The notes under the pieces: model-generated
Told to the model about the DNA's origin: nothing
The model's database searches: none
Seen by the model: only the letters and a program-made list of their open reading frames with translations
Position numbers and translations under genes: made by a program
Shown here: piece by piece, positions 22,512-33,870 of the stretch
Numbering within the stretch: the first letter of the stretch is position 1
Layout: each line of letters starts with the position of its first letter
Assembly (NCBI GenBank): GCA_014529385.2
Contig: CM043944.1
Span: forward strand, 59,570,268-59,634,267
Source of the DNA: Adiantum capillus-veneris
Taxonomy: Eukaryota; Streptophyta; Polypodiopsida; Polypodiales; Pteridaceae
Reading direction: 5' to 3'
Length of the DNA stretch: 64,000 nucleotides

Positions 22512-23247
22512 CCAAACGCCCTCAGCATTTCACTCTTACTATGATGGAGGAAAAATTGTTAAGGGGAACACTTTGTTGCAGAGTTGGCTCTAGCATGAAG
22601 ATGGCAATTAAAGCAGTTGGATACTCAGTGCAAGGGTAGCAGCGACTCGCGAGTCTTGAGACCTTGGAGGTGAAGTTAATACTAGGGTAGAAAGGGGTTT
22701 CACAGTGTGTCAAGGGACTAGTTGCATGCCAGATTAGTATGATAGGGCTACCAAAAACCGCCTCATCCCTCCACCCTTTTCACCAAGCAATATAACTCTA
22801 GTGGGTGGATGTCATGCACTATCGACTGAAAAAGCCGGTCAGCCAAGTATTAGCACTGTGCATGCTATCCACAAGGGCTCAGTGAGAAAATCTACAAAAT
22901 AAATAGGGTTAATGGAGCAAAAGCAACACACAGGTCTGCGAGTGTATCCAAAGGCAGAAGGTGACAAAGAGGTAGGCAGTGTTATGAATACAAGCGCTAT
23001 AAAATCAATTAGCAATCATGTTCATGTATCATGTACAACAGAATCCGGATGTGAGAAGGGATGTATATTGTCCACGTGTTTAATGTAGGTGTGGTGTGGG
23101 TGGTTGATGACAAGAGTGAAAGCAACCAAGAGGACCACTAGGTTGCCCCCAGCCTCACCAAGCTACAACGTAGATGAAAAGTACAGTTGTGAGAGGAGAG
23201 GTTTCAGGAGTGGGGTTTTGGATTAATGTTGTGCAACTGACCATGGG

Positions 23248-23353
<106 letters not shown>

Positions 23354-23765
23354 GCATTAATGCACCATAAGTTTAACACATTACCATAAATGCTTCTGAC
23401 ACTGGAACTTACCATGAGATCGTGAGCTTTCGCTCTGGCAAGCACTACATGTCCAGCTAGATGCAGTTGGAGCCTTGGAGGGCATGACAACCGTTCTCTT
23501 GCCCTCCAACCAAATACCTCGTTGGAGGCAAGGGAGTCGGGACTACTTCATGCCCTACAAACTGCACCGTAGCTAGGTATGTGGTACCTCTAGGGCAGAA
23601 GCTCCTAATCCTAAGCACTATAAGAAAAAGAATGAGAGAGTCCATTTTTTAACATTAGAAAGCATCTCAAAATTCTTGTGCATGAAATGTACACAACTTG
23701 TTAGATGGGCAGGGTAGGAGGCATTGTACAGGGAAGTGCAGACTTGCCGACGTCTTGATGAGTGG

Positions 23766-23902
23766 GGTCTTTATTCCAGTATCTAAATTCCAATCCAGTT
23801 TTTGATTTTCTGTCCAGTCTACTGTCTGAAATCTTCTAACACTAGTAGCTGAAATCTTTTAACACTGGAATTAGCTATCTCAAGAGATCAGCTCCAATTC
23901 CA
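23766..23902 (+). repeat. Truncated 5' LTR (last 137 bp)
   Basis: Aligns to 32402-32538. It ends CCAATTCCA at 23902. The bases before 23766 are unrelated to the 3' LTR, so the left part was deleted or replaced. I could not match the bases after it to a standard tRNA primer-binding site. Confidence 0.88.
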
Positions 23903-23976
23903 TTTCGGCGATCACGGTGGCTCGAGCTGAAGCTCGTTGACTGAAATACTCTTCTCCCAGTTGGAAGTTTTGAGCA

Positions 23977-25500
23977 ATGGCACCCAAATCCAGTCGTGAC
24001 CCGAAATCCACCATCCGTGTTGATCCTATTCCTCAGGAGTCGAGAAGAGAGTCTGACCCTAAGCAAGAGAAGGTGACTGACACTGAGGCTCAGGATGAGC
24101 ATAGTTAGGCTGATGAGACGCAGGACTCACAGCAGTCCAGTCATTCTCGACGCAGACGAGCAGAAAGGGAAGCATGGAAAGCCAAGAGTTCTCGGTCCCG
24201 GTAGGGGGATGAGGGTACCAAGGGAAGTAAAGGCAGTCACCGCACTTCTAGCCGACAGGCCAAAGAGAACACTGATACAGAGACAGAAACAGACATTGAT
24301 TGGGATGCAGACACTGACAATTGCAAGAAGACTTCCAAGCACCGTTCTGAATCTAAGAAGAGAAGCGGTAGAATCAGTGGTAATCGGAATGATTACTCGT
24401 CTTCTCTAAAAAATTCTTTTCCAATATTCAAGGGAGGTAAGAAGGATGATCCAGACGTTCACATACAGGCTTTTGAGCAGTATGCTGAACTGAAAAATAT
24501 TGATGAAGATGATTGGGGGGAATACTTCCCGCAAACCTTGAAGGAGGCAGCAAGGAAATGGTATTACCATTACCCTGCGTGTCAGCTCAGATCCTACAAC
24601 AAGTTGCTTAAAGCCTTCAGAATGGAGTATTCCGACAACAGAGGGGATAAAGATATCCTCTGTGAACTGGATAAGATCAAGCAACGGAATTTATCAGTCC
24701 AAAGTTATGTAGAAAAGATCAAGGAGCTAACCAGGTAGTTATAGGAACCGCCATCCGAGAAGAGGTGGCATGCATGGTTTCTGAATGGTTTTAGAAGCAA
24801 AAATCTTAGGGAGCAGGAGGTACCAGCTCCAACCAAGAAATTCAATGATTTGATACAAAGGGCACTGTAGCTAGAACAGCAGGCTAAGAAGGAAAAGAGT
24901 CACAAAAACAGAAGATCCAGTGAGAGTTCTGATTCCAGTGAGGTGTCCAGCAGCTCTAATGAACAGTCCAAGGAGAAGTCAAAGAAGGGATCTTGGACCA
25001 AGAAGATTGAAGAAATGCTTAGACAGATTGCCAAGATTAGCCACACTAGACAGCTAGTTCGGAAGATGGAGACTTGGTGTTCGAAATGCAAATCCAAGGA
25101 CCATATCTCCAACGTGCCCACAATGTACCTACTGTAAGGCTTTTGGTCATTTATGGAACAATTGTGGTATCAGGATTCATCACTTTAAGAAGGGTTCAAA
25201 GACCTGCCAGTGGTAGCCTATAGTAAACCAGTGAAAGTAGAACCCGCCAAAGTATCTCAAGAGGAGAGACCAGGTACCAGTGGCACTGGTCAAGGACGTG
25301 GACGATTCCAAACGGGTATGGGCCGAGGCAGAGGGCGTGGCAACTTCTAGAGTCGGAGCATGAATTGCTACACTTGTGGGAAGTACGGCTATTTTGCAGC
25401 CCAATGCCCAGACGCACCTGCACCTACTTCTACTGAGGCTAAGGCACCAGAGCCAGTCCCAGTACGGGTAGTCACAAGAAGCAAGGGCATAGTAATTGAA
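23977..25500 (+). pseudogene. gag: Retrotransposon gag
   Basis: Capsid-nucleocapsid protein that would package the element's RNA. ATG at 23977 opens a charged N-terminus rich in Ser, Lys and Glu. The capsid core around 24410-24730 reads FPIFKGGKKDDPDVHIQAF and EAARKWYYHYP, the retrotrans_gag pattern. The nucleocapsid zinc knuckle lies near 25366-25407 as CYTCGKYGYFAAQC. The usual His ligand is Tyr (TAT, one C-to-T step from CAT). In-frame TAGs occur, for example twice right after IKELTR and once before LEQQAKKEK, where Gln (CAG) suits the context. Gag-pro shares one frame. Confidence 0.85.
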
Positions 25501-25509
25501 TAAATTCCA

Positions 25510-26764
25510 GATACTTCAGAAACACCGGTCACTACTAATAGCAGCAAGTGGGCTCAACAACGAGAAATTTGGAAGGCCAAGGGTAAAGAGAAGGTGGTAG
25601 ATGAATGGCAAGAGCAGAGAGAACTAGCGGCTAAAATCACGAAGGATTTGGCCAAGAAGCTGCCAGAGCAGCCAGAAAGTTCTCAAGCCCGAGTCATTCA
25701 GAAGATACCATCCCAATCAACTGAGAAGGATCAGTCAATACTGGGCATACATGAGACCATGTTGGCTGCGGTACAAGGAATGGTTGATGAACTGAGAGTT
25801 GATGGAAGGATTGAAAGCATTGCAAGATAGGAATGGCAGTGTGAAGATACAACCAGTTCTTCGAGCTCTGACAATTAGTCTGACCAAGAGAAAGAAGAAA
25901 TCCAGGTTAAAATTTGTGATAGAATTCAGAAGTTGATTGTAGAGCTGGAGGATATCATTAAAACCTTGCCTGAAGTGGCAAACTTCATCAGACAGTGGAG
26001 GAAAGCTGAAGCGAAGGCCAGAACAGTGGACCTGACGGCCGTCCGAGTTGATGAAGTTCCGCTCATTCAAGTGGACTACAAGGTTAGGAAGCAATGGGAA
26101 CCTCTTTCAAGTGTTATCTTGGATGGAGGAGCAGGAGTCAATATAATGGGAGTTCATCTCCAGCAGAGAATGGGTATCACGAATCTAAAGCCAACACCAT
26201 TTAAAGTGCGAATGGCAGATCACAGAGTGGTACAAGCTACGGGCATGATTGAAAATATGCAGATAAGAGTAGGCAGGGAAAAATTTAAAACCAGCTTCTT
26301 AGTTTTGGATGTGCAAGGGGCATATGGGATGCTACTAGGGCGCCCATGGTTGAGAACAGCACATGCTGTTCATGACTATGCAAATCAAACCTTAACCATA
26401 GAAGGGGCCAGCGGAAAAATTCAAATCCAGACGAACAATACTAGGAGCTGGAGAAAAGAACTGAGGCCGAAGGAGTTATGCCAGAAGTACAGAGCCAAGA
26501 AGATCGAACGAATGTTAGCAGCCCTGAACATATTCCCTTTAGCAGAGATTGACTTGGATGCAGTTTTACTAAATAAAGAGCAGGCTGACAAGCAGAAAAA
26601 GAAATTCCCCTATCAGTTTACTGAAATCAACACAGGGGAAAGATCAGTTCAGCTAACTGGGAGCTTGGTGGAATCAGCTGATACTGGTATGGTAGAGGAT
26701 CCAGTACGTTCTGAAGAACACACAGTGGATCAGAATGCTGATTCAGAACTGAATGGGCCATCCT
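25510..26764 (+). pseudogene. pro: Retrotransposon linker and aspartic protease
   Basis: A coiled, Gln/Lys-rich linker leads to the longest clean frame (25933-26764). The retropepsin-type active site reads VILDGGAGVNIMG at about 26113-26151, followed by the flap and the hydrophobic LLGRPWLRTAHAV motif that ends plant Gypsy proteases. DGG replaces the textbook DTG/DSG. I recall such DGG variants in several plant Ty3 lineages, so this need not be inactivating. The protease would cut Gag-Pol during particle maturation. Confidence 0.85.
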
Positions 26765-28340
26765 AGGATTATGCTAAAGAATCAACCAAATGAAAAGGAT
26801 GCGGGCCTAATTGGTTACTTCTAGATGACCAAGAAGTGGAAGAATGGAACCTACGATCGGAGGATAGTCCTAGGATGATCAAGGTCAACAAGCATCTCAA
26901 CCCAGTAATGAAGGAAAAGGCACGCAGGATGTTCTAGAACTACAAAGGCGTATTTTCCTGGGAACACACAGACTTGAAGGGGGTGGATCTTGAAGCATGT
27001 CAACATCGGATACCGTTGAAGCCAGATGTTAGGCCAGTACGACTGCAAAGATACCGAATGAACCCCAACTATGCTAAGAAGGTCAAAGAGGAGATTGATA
27101 ATCTTCTCAAGGATGGGTTCATCACAGAGCGCCAGTAGCGATTGGCTATTTCCCATAGTCGTAGTTCCCAAGAAAAATGGGAAATTGAGAGTCTGTGTTG
27201 ACTATAGGAAACTCAACGCCCAAACTATCAAAGATCCATTTCCATTGCCTTTTACTGACATGTTGCTTGATGAGATTGCAAGATATGAAATGTATAGCTT
27301 TATGGATGGTTACAGTGGCTATAACCTGTTTACAGATCGCTCCTGAAGATAGAGCGAAGACCACTTTCATCACCAAGTGGAGAGCTTTCATGTATCTGGT
27401 GATGCCTTTCGGCCTGTGCAATGCACCAGCTACCTTTCAGCGGTGTATGATGGAAATGTTTAATGAATTTCTTCATCGGTTCCTTGCTATCTTTATGGAT
27501 GACTTTACTGTATATTCAGATGAGGAACAGCACCTACTATTCCTAGAAATGGTTTTCAAACGCTATCAAGAGAAGCAGATTTGTTTGACTCCATTCAAAT
27601 CCGTTTTCCTAGTCTGGAAGAGACAGTTACTAGGACATGTGGTTTCCCGAAATGGAATAGAAATGGCCAACGATAAAATTCAGTGTGTTCAGCAGGCTAA
27701 AGCACCCAAAAATGCTTCAGAGTTGAGCTCTTTCTTGGGTTATGTTAACTTCTATAGAAGGTTTGTACATAAGTTTGCTTCTCAAGCAGTACCATTATAT
27801 GAGCTTACAAAGAAGACCAATAAGTTCAATTGGACTGTTGAATGTGAGGAGAGCTTCCAGAATCTGAAAAAAGCCATTATCAGTAAACCAGTCCTTAGGA
27901 AACCAAACTGGGATGTTATTTTCCATGTACATGTAGACGCTTCGGGATTGGCAATGGGAGTGATATTGGCTCAGCCAGACAGAAGGACTAATTATCTTGT
28001 TTATATTGCCAGTCGTAGATTCAGTCCGGCTGAACAAGGATATACAACTACTGAGTGAGAAGCTCTTGGAATGGTTTTCAGTGCTACAAAGTTCAGGCAT
28101 TACCTGTTGGGAAAGTTGTTCCATTTTTATGTGCACCATCAGGCTCTTCTGTTTTTTTATTAATAAAGTCATTATTCAAGGCAGGCTGATACGGTGGATG
28201 ATGTTCCTAATGGAGTTTGAATTCAGAATTTTTCATAAGCCTAGCAAGAATCATTGTGGAGATGATTTTTTGTCAAGGAGTACGGAAGGTTATTCAGAAT
28301 TATCCTTGCGGGATGAACCAGTGGACGTTGACTTATTCTA
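26765..28340 (+). pseudogene. pol: Retrotransposon reverse transcriptase and RNase H
   Basis: RT begins with the HRIPLKPDVRPV block. It continues VVVPKKNGKLRVCVDYRKLN, MPFGLCNAPATFQRCM and the catalytic FMDD (about 27492-27503; Y/F-x-DD family). A connection follows with FLGYVNFYRRFV. RNase H opens with VHVDASGLAMGVIL near 27925. Frame changes near 27128 and 27330 split RT in the middle of conserved blocks. A TGA inside the RNase H domain near 28056 (CGA by context) and a TAG at 28339 add nonsense changes. RT and RNase H copy the RNA to DNA inside particles. Confidence 0.9.
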
Positions 28341-28481
28341 GCTACAGGCAAGAGAATCAATTGATCGTGAATGGTATGATGTTTATTAATTTCTTGCGGG
28401 ATGAACCAATGGACGCTGACTTATTCCAGCTAGAGGCAAGAGAATCAATTGATCGTGAATGGTATGATGTTTATCAGTTTC
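28306..28481 (+). repeat. 88-bp tandem duplication inside pol
   Basis: Two direct copies, 28306-28393 and 28394-28481. Copy 1 has TAG at 28339-28341 and TAA at 28387-28389 where copy 2 has CAG at both places (28427-28429 and 28475-28477). As 88 is not a multiple of three, the duplication also shifts the frame. Confidence 0.95.
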
Positions 28482-29694
28482 TTTCTCAAGGTGCTTTTCC
28501 AGAAGAGTGGAAGCAGAACCAGAAGAAAGCTTTGGTCATAAAAAGCTTGAAGTTTACTATCATCGGAGGGTCACTCTATCAATTAGGTGTTGATGGTATA
28601 CTTCGGCGATGTGTGCCTATGGAAGGAAGAATGCAGGTTATTTCAGAAGCACATAATGGTGAGTCTGGTGGACATTTTTCCAATGAAGTAACCTACAAGA
28701 AGATTCTGCAAGCTGGTCTGTGGTGGAAAACATTAATTGCTGATGTTAGAAGTTTTTGTAAAACTTGTGACATATGCCAAAGAATGGGTCGACCAACAGC
28801 TGCAGATATGACTCCTTTGACGCCAGTACAACCACTGGGTGTGTTCATGAAATGGGGATTAGATTTTATGGGACCTTTTAAGAAGGTTAACCCCAGGAAG
28901 AACAAGTACATAGTAATGGCTACTTGTTATGTCACTAAGTGGGTTGAAGCTAAAGCTCTTCTTGACAACACAGCCAAGTCAACTGCAAGGTTTCTATTTG
29001 AGAATATTGTCTACCGATATGGATGTTCGGTAGAGATTGTGTCAAACCAAGGAACACATTTTATCAATGACACTTGGATATGCTTTCAGTCAAGCATCGG
29101 AAATCTACTCCTTATTATCCCAGATGCAATGGTAAAGCTGAAAGTAGTAACAAGACAATCAAGACTATTCTCACTAAGGTTGTGCAAAAGAAACCAGACC
29201 AGTGGGATTTGAAACTCCAGACTGCTCTATGGGAGTATAGGACAGCTTACAAGGTCACTACTGGGTTGACACCATTCAGAATGGTGTATGGCACTAAAGT
29301 TGTGGTTCCTATGGAGTTTGTTATCCCAAGTCTGAGAATGGCTGTGAAGTATGGCTTAGACTTCAACCACAATCTGAAAAAGCGCCTAGATGAACTTATG
29401 CAGTTAGATGAACTCAGGCAACGGGCTATGCTGGAACAAGAAATTGTTCAACAACGAAGGAAGCACTGGCATGATTGCCGAATTAAGGTTCGGGAATTTC
29501 AGAAAGGAGATTTGGTACTTCTCTATCAGTCTAGACTGGGTCCAAAGGAGCCAAACCTGAAGATTGCCTGGGCAGGACCATTTGAGGTAGATTGGGTCTT
29601 CTCCAATGGTACAGTAAGACTAAAAGATTTATCTGGATTATTGTTGCCAAGAGCATATAATGGTGCAAAGATCAAGCTTTACTTCAAAAGCTAG
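28482..29694 (+). pseudogene. int: Retrotransposon integrase
   Basis: It would insert the element's DNA copy into the genome. The zinc-binding HHCC domain is visible: HNGESGGH (28650-28675) and CKTCDICQRM (about 28758-28787). In the core the first Asp is in LDFMGPF. The second catalytic Asp is replaced by Asn in IVSNQGTHF (AAC near 29045, one G-to-A step from GAC). The Glu is in CNGKAESSNKT, in a shifted frame (29074-29694). The C-terminal part reads KGDLVLLYQSRLGPKEPN and ends at TAG 29692-29694. The D-to-N change and the frameshift make it inactive. Confidence 0.9.
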
Positions 29695-30277
29695 AGAGTC
29701 TGGCCAAGAACATTGTACTAGGGAATTGGGAACTGCAGATCAAGAGATACCAAAATCGAATATTTTTGGGCTTTTTCATGTGCAACTAGTTCCAATTTCA
29801 GAATCAGTACCAGTGGAACCAAACCAGATTGATCTTAGAATCAGTACCAATGTGATCAAACCAGACTGGAAACCAGTCCAGTATCAGTGGGAACACACTT
29901 TTCAATTTTTAAGCGCCCAACGGTTAGATGGCATGCTTGTAGTAATCATTTCAAGGATGGGTAGAAGTATTGTCCAATGCATGTCTGCCACAATAGCAGC
30001 GACGCACACAAGTCTAGGAGCGGCGAGTGGTGGAGATTTTATGGCGCGAACAGTCAGGAGAGTCGGTATTTTTCCTCACAAATCCCCTACGCGTTGATTT
30101 CCTCCCGTTATTTATTCTCCATCGCCAAGCTCTGAAGTATCTTCGCTACAGCCGTAGACCTCGTCCTTTGAGGAGACAGTTGACTGTCGACTAGCTTTGC
30201 CAGCGACACCTAGGTACGGCTTTGACACATCAAGTCTGTCTTCTTCTCCTTCTCCTGTTTTGTCGTCTTGACAGTGT

Positions 30278-30844
30278 ATGGGTAGGAAGAAGCGCTCAGA
30301 CAAGATGCAGGAGTCTCTTGAGAAAACCCAAGCCATAGTTACTGCTGCAAAGGCAAGCCTTCCCATCATTGCATACAATAAGATTCAGCGCTATGTATTC
30401 AATGACCAAGCAATGGCTTTGCTACAACTATGGGCTCTACGAGTTGTTCTGCAAGCCAAAAGAATCGCTTTCGACGCAGACATCATAAAGCAGGTTCTTG
30501 ATTCTTTCGATGCTAAAGATGGCAGTGCCATAGTGAATGGTCAAAAGGTGTCGGCTACACCAGAAGATATAGCTTTTGCATTCCGGATGCCCAATGAGCC
30601 CAAACCGTCTGTGGCGACCCCACAACAGATAAGTATAGTCATAAAGGAGGATGAAGAGGATAAGCGCAAGCGCAAGCCCAATGGTCAAGGGATTCCAGTA
30701 GCAGGACTGGAAGCCTCTACTACTTACAGATTTGTGGCTGAAGCAGTAAGCCTTAAAAATAATCCAACATATGTATCTGAGAAAGTCTTTGCTATGCTGT
30801 TGGCCAAGACATTGGATTCAAGGGTCTCTATTAACCTTTGTTAA
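30278..30844 (+). CDS. Accessory ORF downstream of integrase (unknown)
   Basis: A 188-residue frame, intact from ATG at 30278 to TAA, lies between integrase and the 3' LTR on the element's strand. It begins with MGRKKRSDKMQ and has a helical middle (LQLWALRVVLQAKRIAFD). It then has VLDSFDAKDGSAIVNGQKVS and TPEDIAFAFRMPNEP, and a Lys/Glu-rich linker. The middle resembles, as I recall it, the 'putative plant transposon protein' type domain found in extra ORFs of plant Gypsy elements; this needs a profile search. It is the least damaged frame in the element. Partial frames at 30978-31190 and 31218-31595 (KGKGQVDKGKGP linker) probably continue the same protein. Confidence 0.6.
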   Translation: MGRKKRSDKMQESLEKTQAIVTAAKASLPIIAYNKIQRYVFNDQAMALLQLWALRVVLQAKRIAFDADIIKQVLDSFDAKDGSAIVNGQKVSATPEDIAFAFRMPNEPKPSVATPQQISIVIKEDEEDKRKRKPNGQGIPVAGLEASTTYRFVAEAVSLKNNPTYVSEKVFAMLLAKTLDSRVSINLC

Positions 30845-32051
30845 ATCCTGTCACACAATGTGCTTCAGCAAACTGCCAAGTTAAAATCCTAGAATGTTTT
30901 TAAAGCTTGCTATGTTTGGCAATTCTTGTATTGGGCCACTGTTCTAGAGGTTCATGGACAGGTAAAAAGGGCTTGGAGTGAGAAGCCAGTTTCAGAACCC
31001 AAGAATATTGATATGTCCTCAGATGACGAAGCGACAGACCACTCCAACTGATCTGAAAAGGAAAGCCACCGAAGATCAGGCTGGCAGTTCGAAGAAGCCA
31101 AAGACCACATTGACGAAGAGCAGTGAGTTTCTGAAGCAGATAGAGAGCCAGGTCAAGAATGTGAATACTGAAAAGGCTATAGTGAGCTAGACTAAGAAGC
31201 AACCTGCTCAGAATACTGTGCTTAACCAGTCAGTAGGACATAGTACAGTCGCTACTGGTTCTAGCAAAGATCAGGCAAAAGCAACAATTTTTGAGAAGGT
31301 AGCAGAGCAGTCGGCTGTGGACAAAGGTAAAGGACAAGTGGACAAAGGCAAAGGTCCAGCTTCTTCAACTTTACCAGGTGGTGTCTCTATTCCAAATAAT
31401 GAACAAACTTTACACCTGGTAAAGAAGGACAGGTTGCAGCAGATGCAGACCCATCCACTGAAAGGGCGTCTTCTTCTACAAAAAGTTGATTATGCAGCCT
31501 TACCTTATATGGCTCCAGTGACGGTATACGAGCCTACTGATTCTGACCCAGCTACAGTAAAGGACGGATGTTCAGTTCTCATCCAGTCTTCTTGAAATAC
31601 TATTGTCAACTGTATGGGACAAATGTTGGATGTTGCAGGGTCAGAAGATGAATTGAAAAAGGCTAAAGCTGACTTGAAGGAAGCTGAAGACCAGATTTAG
31701 AAGCTCAAGATAGCACGAGATGAGCCAACATAGGCTACTTGAAGCTCATTCAGATAGGGTTATTGAGCTATTAAACAAAAATCTAGCTAAGGCGGAGTCT
31801 AAGATACCGATCAGATTGGAGTCTCAGAATTCAGTGGAAACTTTTCTTCCTCAACTGGAAGGTTGATATCAGTTTGTGTAGACGATGAGAGCTCTACCTT
31901 GGCCTTTTCAACTGCCTCTCGCAATCTTTGTATGGCCACTCTATCATTGGTCAATCCAATCCCCAACATCAAAACCAGACGGTGGACTTTTTAGTCTCAA
32001 ATCCAAATCAGACAGGAAAATTTTTCAGAAATTTTGGAATCTTGCCAAAAT

Positions 32052-32070
32052 TCAAGAAAGGAGGGAAGGA
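32052..32070 (+). promoter_or_regulatory. Polypurine tract
   Basis: TCAAGAAAGGAGGGAAGGA sits directly before the TG that opens the 3' LTR. It is the expected primer site for plus-strand DNA synthesis and fixes the LTR start. Confidence 0.88.
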
Positions 32071-32538
32071 TGTAGACGGCTGAGACAGCTTCACTAAGTG
32101 GGAACGTTCTCTTATGAGACGGACAACAATTTAGTCAGTAATTACTATGGTAAATCCAAGGTGTATAAATAGGGCCATTACATTGTAATCGGGTTGGCAT
32201 TTGGGTTAGCATTTCGGTAGCATTTGTACTTGAGTTGTCAATCTTTGGCAGTTGTTGTCAGCTGTATTCTCTCTATAAATCATATCATACTCACTGTAAT
32301 CTTTTATGTGTAACTCCAATCACGGCAGATATTCCAGTTACACTTACTCTGTATTCAGTACTCTGAATCTGAATCTGAATATTATTCTCAGAACATAGTC
32401 TGGTCTTTATTCCAGTATCTAAATTTCAGTCCATTTTCTGATTTTCTGTCCGGTCTACTGTCTGAAATCTTCTAACACTAGTAGTTGAAATCTTCTAACA
32501 CTAGAATTAGCTATCTCAAGAGATCAACTCCAATTCCA
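32071..32538 (+). repeat. 3' LTR (468 bp)
   Basis: Opens TGTAGACGGC after the polypurine tract and ends CCAATTCCA, a TG...CA pair. The last 137 bp match the truncated 5' LTR. It contains a TATA box (32164-32171). Confidence 0.88.
32164..32171 (+). promoter_or_regulatory. LTR TATA box
   Basis: TATAAATA about 95 bp into the LTR, where a retrotransposon Pol II promoter is expected. Confidence 0.6.
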
Positions 32539-32539
32539 G

Positions 32540-33870
32540 TTAAGTGCGGTTCACTTGTCAGGGCACAAGAAGTTGTTAATGAGCTTCCAGTCCGGGATGT
32601 CGTCGATTGGACTGCACTTATAGCAGGGTATGCCCGACATGGGCAAGGTCACGAAGCTCTGGGCTATTTTCATCGCTTGCGAAGCGAGGGCCTCTCTCCG
32701 GATGCAGTCAAAGGTTGTTGGAGAAGAATGTTGTGCTTGTCAATGCGCTGGTATACATGTATGCTAATTGTGGTGTACTTTGGAAAGCACAACAAGTTCT
32801 GGACGAGCTTCCCAACCGAGATGTCATCTCTTGGACTGCATTAATTGCAAGATATGCCCAACAAGGCCAGGGCCAGGAAGCTTTGAATTGTTTCCATTGT
32901 ATGCGAAGTGAGGGTTTCTCTCCAGATGCAGTCACCTATGCTTGCATTTTGAAGGCATGTGGCATTATGCGAGACATTGATGTGGGCGAACAAATTCACG
33001 ATGAGATTGTCAATCAGGGGCTGTTGAAAACAAATGTCATGCTTGGCAATGAGTTGGTTGACATGTATGCCAAATGTGGTGTACTTTTGAAATCTCAACA
33101 AGTTCTTGACGAGCTTCCTGATCAAGATGCGGTCTCTTGGAATGCATTGATTGTAGGTTATGCCTAATAGGGACAGGGCCAAGAAGCACTAGGATGTTTC
33201 TAGCGGATGCGAAGCGAGGGATTCTCTCCAGATGCAGTCACCTATGCTTGCATTTTGAAGGCATGTGGCACTTTGAAAGACGTTGACATTGGAAAACAAA
33301 TTCATGATGAGCTTGTTAGTCGGGGGCTGTTGCAAAAAACTATCATGCTTGGTAATGCTTTGGTTGACATGTATGCCAAGTGTAGTGTACTTTCCAAAGC
33401 ACAACAACTTCTTGAAAAGATTTATGTCCGGGATGCAGTCTCTTGGAATGCATTGATTGCAGGATATGCCCAACAAGATCAGGGCCAGGAAGTGCTTGGT
33501 TGTTTTTATCGGATGCAAAGTGAGGGCTTCTCTCCGGATGCGGTCACCTATGCTTGTGTTTTGAAGACATGTGGCATTATGCAAAACACTATCATGGGCA
33601 AGCAGTGTCATGATGAGATTGTTAGGCAGGGGTTGTTACAAAAAGATGTCATGCTTGGAAAGAGCTTTGCTTGACATGTATGCCAAGTGTGGTGTACTTT
33701 TGAAAGAACAACAAGTTCTTGACCAGCTTTCTGTCCAGAATGAAGTCTCTTGGAATGCACTGATTACAGGATATGCCCAACAGAGGCAAGGCCAGGAAGC
33801 TAAGGGGTGTTTTCAACGAATGTGGAGGAGGGTTTCTCCCCAAACTTAGTTTCTTGGACTGCACTTATAG
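32540..33870 (+). pseudogene. PLS-type PPR protein pseudogene
   Basis: Pentatricopeptide repeat proteins bind organelle RNA; the PLS class is linked to RNA editing. Consecutive motifs are plain: RDVISWTALIARYAQQGQGQ, SPDAVTYACILKACG, NELVDMYAKCGVLL, then RDAVSWNALIAGYAQQ and so on, for roughly three and a half P-L-S triplets. The frame changes at about 32710, 33660 and 33820. At 33166 GYA is followed by TAA TAG where sister repeats have GYAQQ (CAA CAG), and CF is followed by TAG in place of Gln or a similar residue. The left end is fused directly to the retrotransposon LTR. No E or DYW domain and no start is seen. Confidence 0.88.

Larger units (their letters stand above)
23766..32538 (+). 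mobile_element. Ty3/Gypsy LTR retrotransposon, decayed, 5' LTR truncated
   Basis: The domain order gag, protease, RT, RNase H, integrase defines Ty3/Gypsy (Metaviridae-type). The 3' LTR is complete. The 5' LTR keeps only its last 137 bp, which aligns without gaps to the end of the 3' LTR with about nine differences, mostly transitions. An extra coding region of about 2.4 kb follows integrase. The body has many in-frame TAG stops and a few frameshifts (near 27128, 27330 and the 88-bp duplication at 28306), so it cannot make its proteins. Where stops interrupt gag-pro, one frame otherwise stays open from 23977 to about 26760. Confidence 0.93.

Noticed and set aside
32485-32844. PPR gene starting at ATG 32485
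   Set aside because: That ATG lies in the retrotransposon LTR. The frame runs by chance across the LTR/PPR junction.
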